Origin: Vicinamibacteria bacterium
GTDB taxonomy: Bacteria > Acidobacteriota > Vicinamibacteria > Fen-336
NCBI GenBank assembly: GCA_016934575.1
Contig: JAFGSN010000149.1
Span: forward strand, 1-42,204
Reading direction: 5' to 3'
DNA length: 42,204 nucleotides
Under the pieces are notes generated by a model. That model was not told where the DNA came from and searched no databases. It saw only the letters and a program-made list of their open reading frames with translations. Numbering within the stretch: position 1 is the stretch's first letter; every line of letters starts with the position of its first letter. Positions 41,475-42,204 of the stretch are shown here, one piece after another. The translations under genes and the position numbers were made by a program.

Positions 41475-41744
41475 CTACCTGAGCACCAAAGACATCAACT
41501 GCGAGAAACCCACATCGAGCGCCCAAAGATAGAAGCCGAAGAAAACCGTCGTCAATATGACGACGATCGTCGTGCTCCGGACCTCCTGACGCCCCGGCCA
41601 TGTCACCTTCTTCAGCTCGCTTTTAACCTCGGTGACGAACGCCTTGAGCTCGCCCGCTTTGTTCGGCGCCCATGCCAACCAAGCCGGCCGTTCCGAGGAC
41701 GTTTGCGCACCCTTGTCGATCGCCGTATCTGACCTCTTTCCCAT
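41475..41744 (-). CDS. secE: Preprotein translocase subunit SecE
   Basis: An 89-residue single-span SecE. The amphipathic helix and membrane helix are typical (AFVTEVKSELKKVTWPGRQE, then VVILTTVFFGFYLWALDVGF). A charged N-terminal stretch of about 35 residues precedes them. The ATG at 41744 is preferred over the in-frame TTG at 41750. It starts 13 bases behind the tRNA-Trp gene, so both are likely cut from one transcript. Confidence 0.95.
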   Translation of the reverse strand: MGKRSDTAIDKGAQTSSERPAWLAWAPNKAGELKAFVTEVKSELKKVTWPGRQEVRSTTIVVILTTVFFGFYLWALDVGFSQLMSLVLR

Positions 41745-41757
41745 CTTCAAGCTCTTC

Positions 41758-41833
41758 TGGCAGGCCAGGAGGGACTCGAACCCCCAGCCCCCGGTTTTGG
41801 AGACCGGTGCTCCACCAATTGAGCTACTGGCCT
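41758..41833 (-). tRNA. tRNA-Trp (CCA anticodon)
   Basis: The minus strand gives a complete 76-base tRNA with encoded CCA. The acceptor stem AGGCCAG pairs with CTGGCCT. The D arm is TAGCTCAATTGGTGGAGCA-like, the anticodon loop CTCCAAA carries CCA, and the T arm has GGTTCGAGTCC. The position between rpmG and secE is a common bacterial arrangement. Confidence 0.97.
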
Positions 41834-41905
41834 ACGTTTAATCCAACGTTTGACGATCCTTCGACTCGTTCAGGACAACCACAATCCGCGCAAAACGGCA
41901 CATTG

Positions 41906-42055
41906 TCACTTGGTTTCCTTGTGGCGCGTATGCTTTCTGCAAGCCGGACAGTACTTGTTGAACTCCAGACGCTCGGTTGTCTTCTTCTTGTTCTTGGTGG
42001 TGGAGTAATTGCGTCTTTTGCACTCCGGACACTGAAGCGTGATGATTTCCCTCAT
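41906..42055 (-). CDS. rpmG: Ribosomal protein bL33
   Basis: A 49-residue L33 of the zinc-binding (C+) type, with two Cys pairs (CPEC near residue 9 and CPAC near residue 36) and the [15 protein letters not shown] core. It begins MREIITLQ. The ATG at 42055 follows AGGAAGAGAAG. It sits between tuf and tRNA-Trp, as in many bacteria. Confidence 0.97.
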   Translation of the reverse strand: MREIITLQCPECKRRNYSTTKNKKKTTERLEFNKYCPACRKHTRHKETK

Positions 42056-42118
42056 CTTCTCTTCCTAATTTTCGCACGTTCCATCAGGACAGCTCGATCC
42101 CATTCGGCGCCGAACTCC

Positions 42119-42204
42119 CTACTCGATGATCTCGGTCACCGTCCCGGCGCCGACCGTCCGGCCGCCCTCGCGGATCGCGAAGCGCAGTCCCTTCTCCATC
42201 GCGA
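42119..42204 (-). CDS. tuf: Elongation factor Tu, C-terminal end (partial)
   Basis: The last 27 codons and the TAG stop of EF-Tu are in the window; the gene continues beyond the right edge. The end AMEKGLRFAIREGGRTVGAG followed by TVTEIIE is highly characteristic. It is the first visible gene of the minus-strand transcription/translation cluster and lies 63 bases upstream of rpmG. Confidence 0.95.
   Translation of the reverse strand, partial: AMEKGLRFAIREGGRTVGAGTVTEIIE

Overview
The window is a 42.2 kb piece of bacterial chromosome, GC-rich throughout. The bacterial signature is clear: rpoC, rpoB, rplL, rplJ, rplA, rplK, nusG, secE, tRNA-Trp, rpmG and the end of tuf lie in their usual order on the minus strand. 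The phylum cannot be fixed from the sequence. A class II (adenosylcobalamin) ribonucleotide reductase, a secreted DUF6599 + DUF362 + NapH/NapG-like cluster, a zinc-ribbon trypsin-like protease and topoisomerase VI together suggest a poorly sampled lineage, somewhere around the Acidobacteriota/Myxococcota-type phyla. That placement is inference.

Layout. Positions 1-5,200 are accessory: a terminator-like hairpin, a vapBC-type toxin-antitoxin pair between two copies of a short repeat, and a translationally coupled minus-strand operon (ECF sigma factor, zinc-finger anti-sigma factor, secretin-N-like exported protein). A truncated HxlR-like regulator follows. This part looks more GC-rich than the rest by eye. 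Positions 5,297-10,536 hold a large GT-C-type membrane protein, a LysR regulator whose predicted transcript is leaderless, and a Kef-type cation/proton antiporter. Positions 10,569-14,155 form one minus-strand operon for a predicted membrane/periplasmic iron-sulfur electron-transfer pathway (DUF6599, DUF362, NapH-like, NapG-like), probably running on into the antiporter.

Positions 14,285-19,413 carry a zinc-ribbon serine protease, a PduO-type cobalamin adenosyltransferase, a small exported protein, a YjbQ-family protein and three unknown proteins. nrdJ (19,415-22,171) needs the adenosylcobalamin that PduO makes. It is preceded by a promoter and two NrdR-type boxes with a 31-bp period. exoA, a PaaI-like thioesterase and a PilZ protein with an apparent non-canonical start follow.

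Positions 24,724-29,266 are the most unusual part: topoisomerase VI subunit B, a small YtxH-like membrane protein, topoisomerase VI subunit A, and directly behind it an unrecognised protein with a histone-H1-like lysine-rich tail. Both top6 genes start with TTG behind strong Shine-Dalgarno sites and share an 11-base promoter-like motif. Positions 29,309-42,204 are the transcription/translation cluster. Two of its proteins are atypical: RpoB has an inserted segment with eight cysteines, and ribosomal protein L10 carries a C-terminal extension of about 140 residues.
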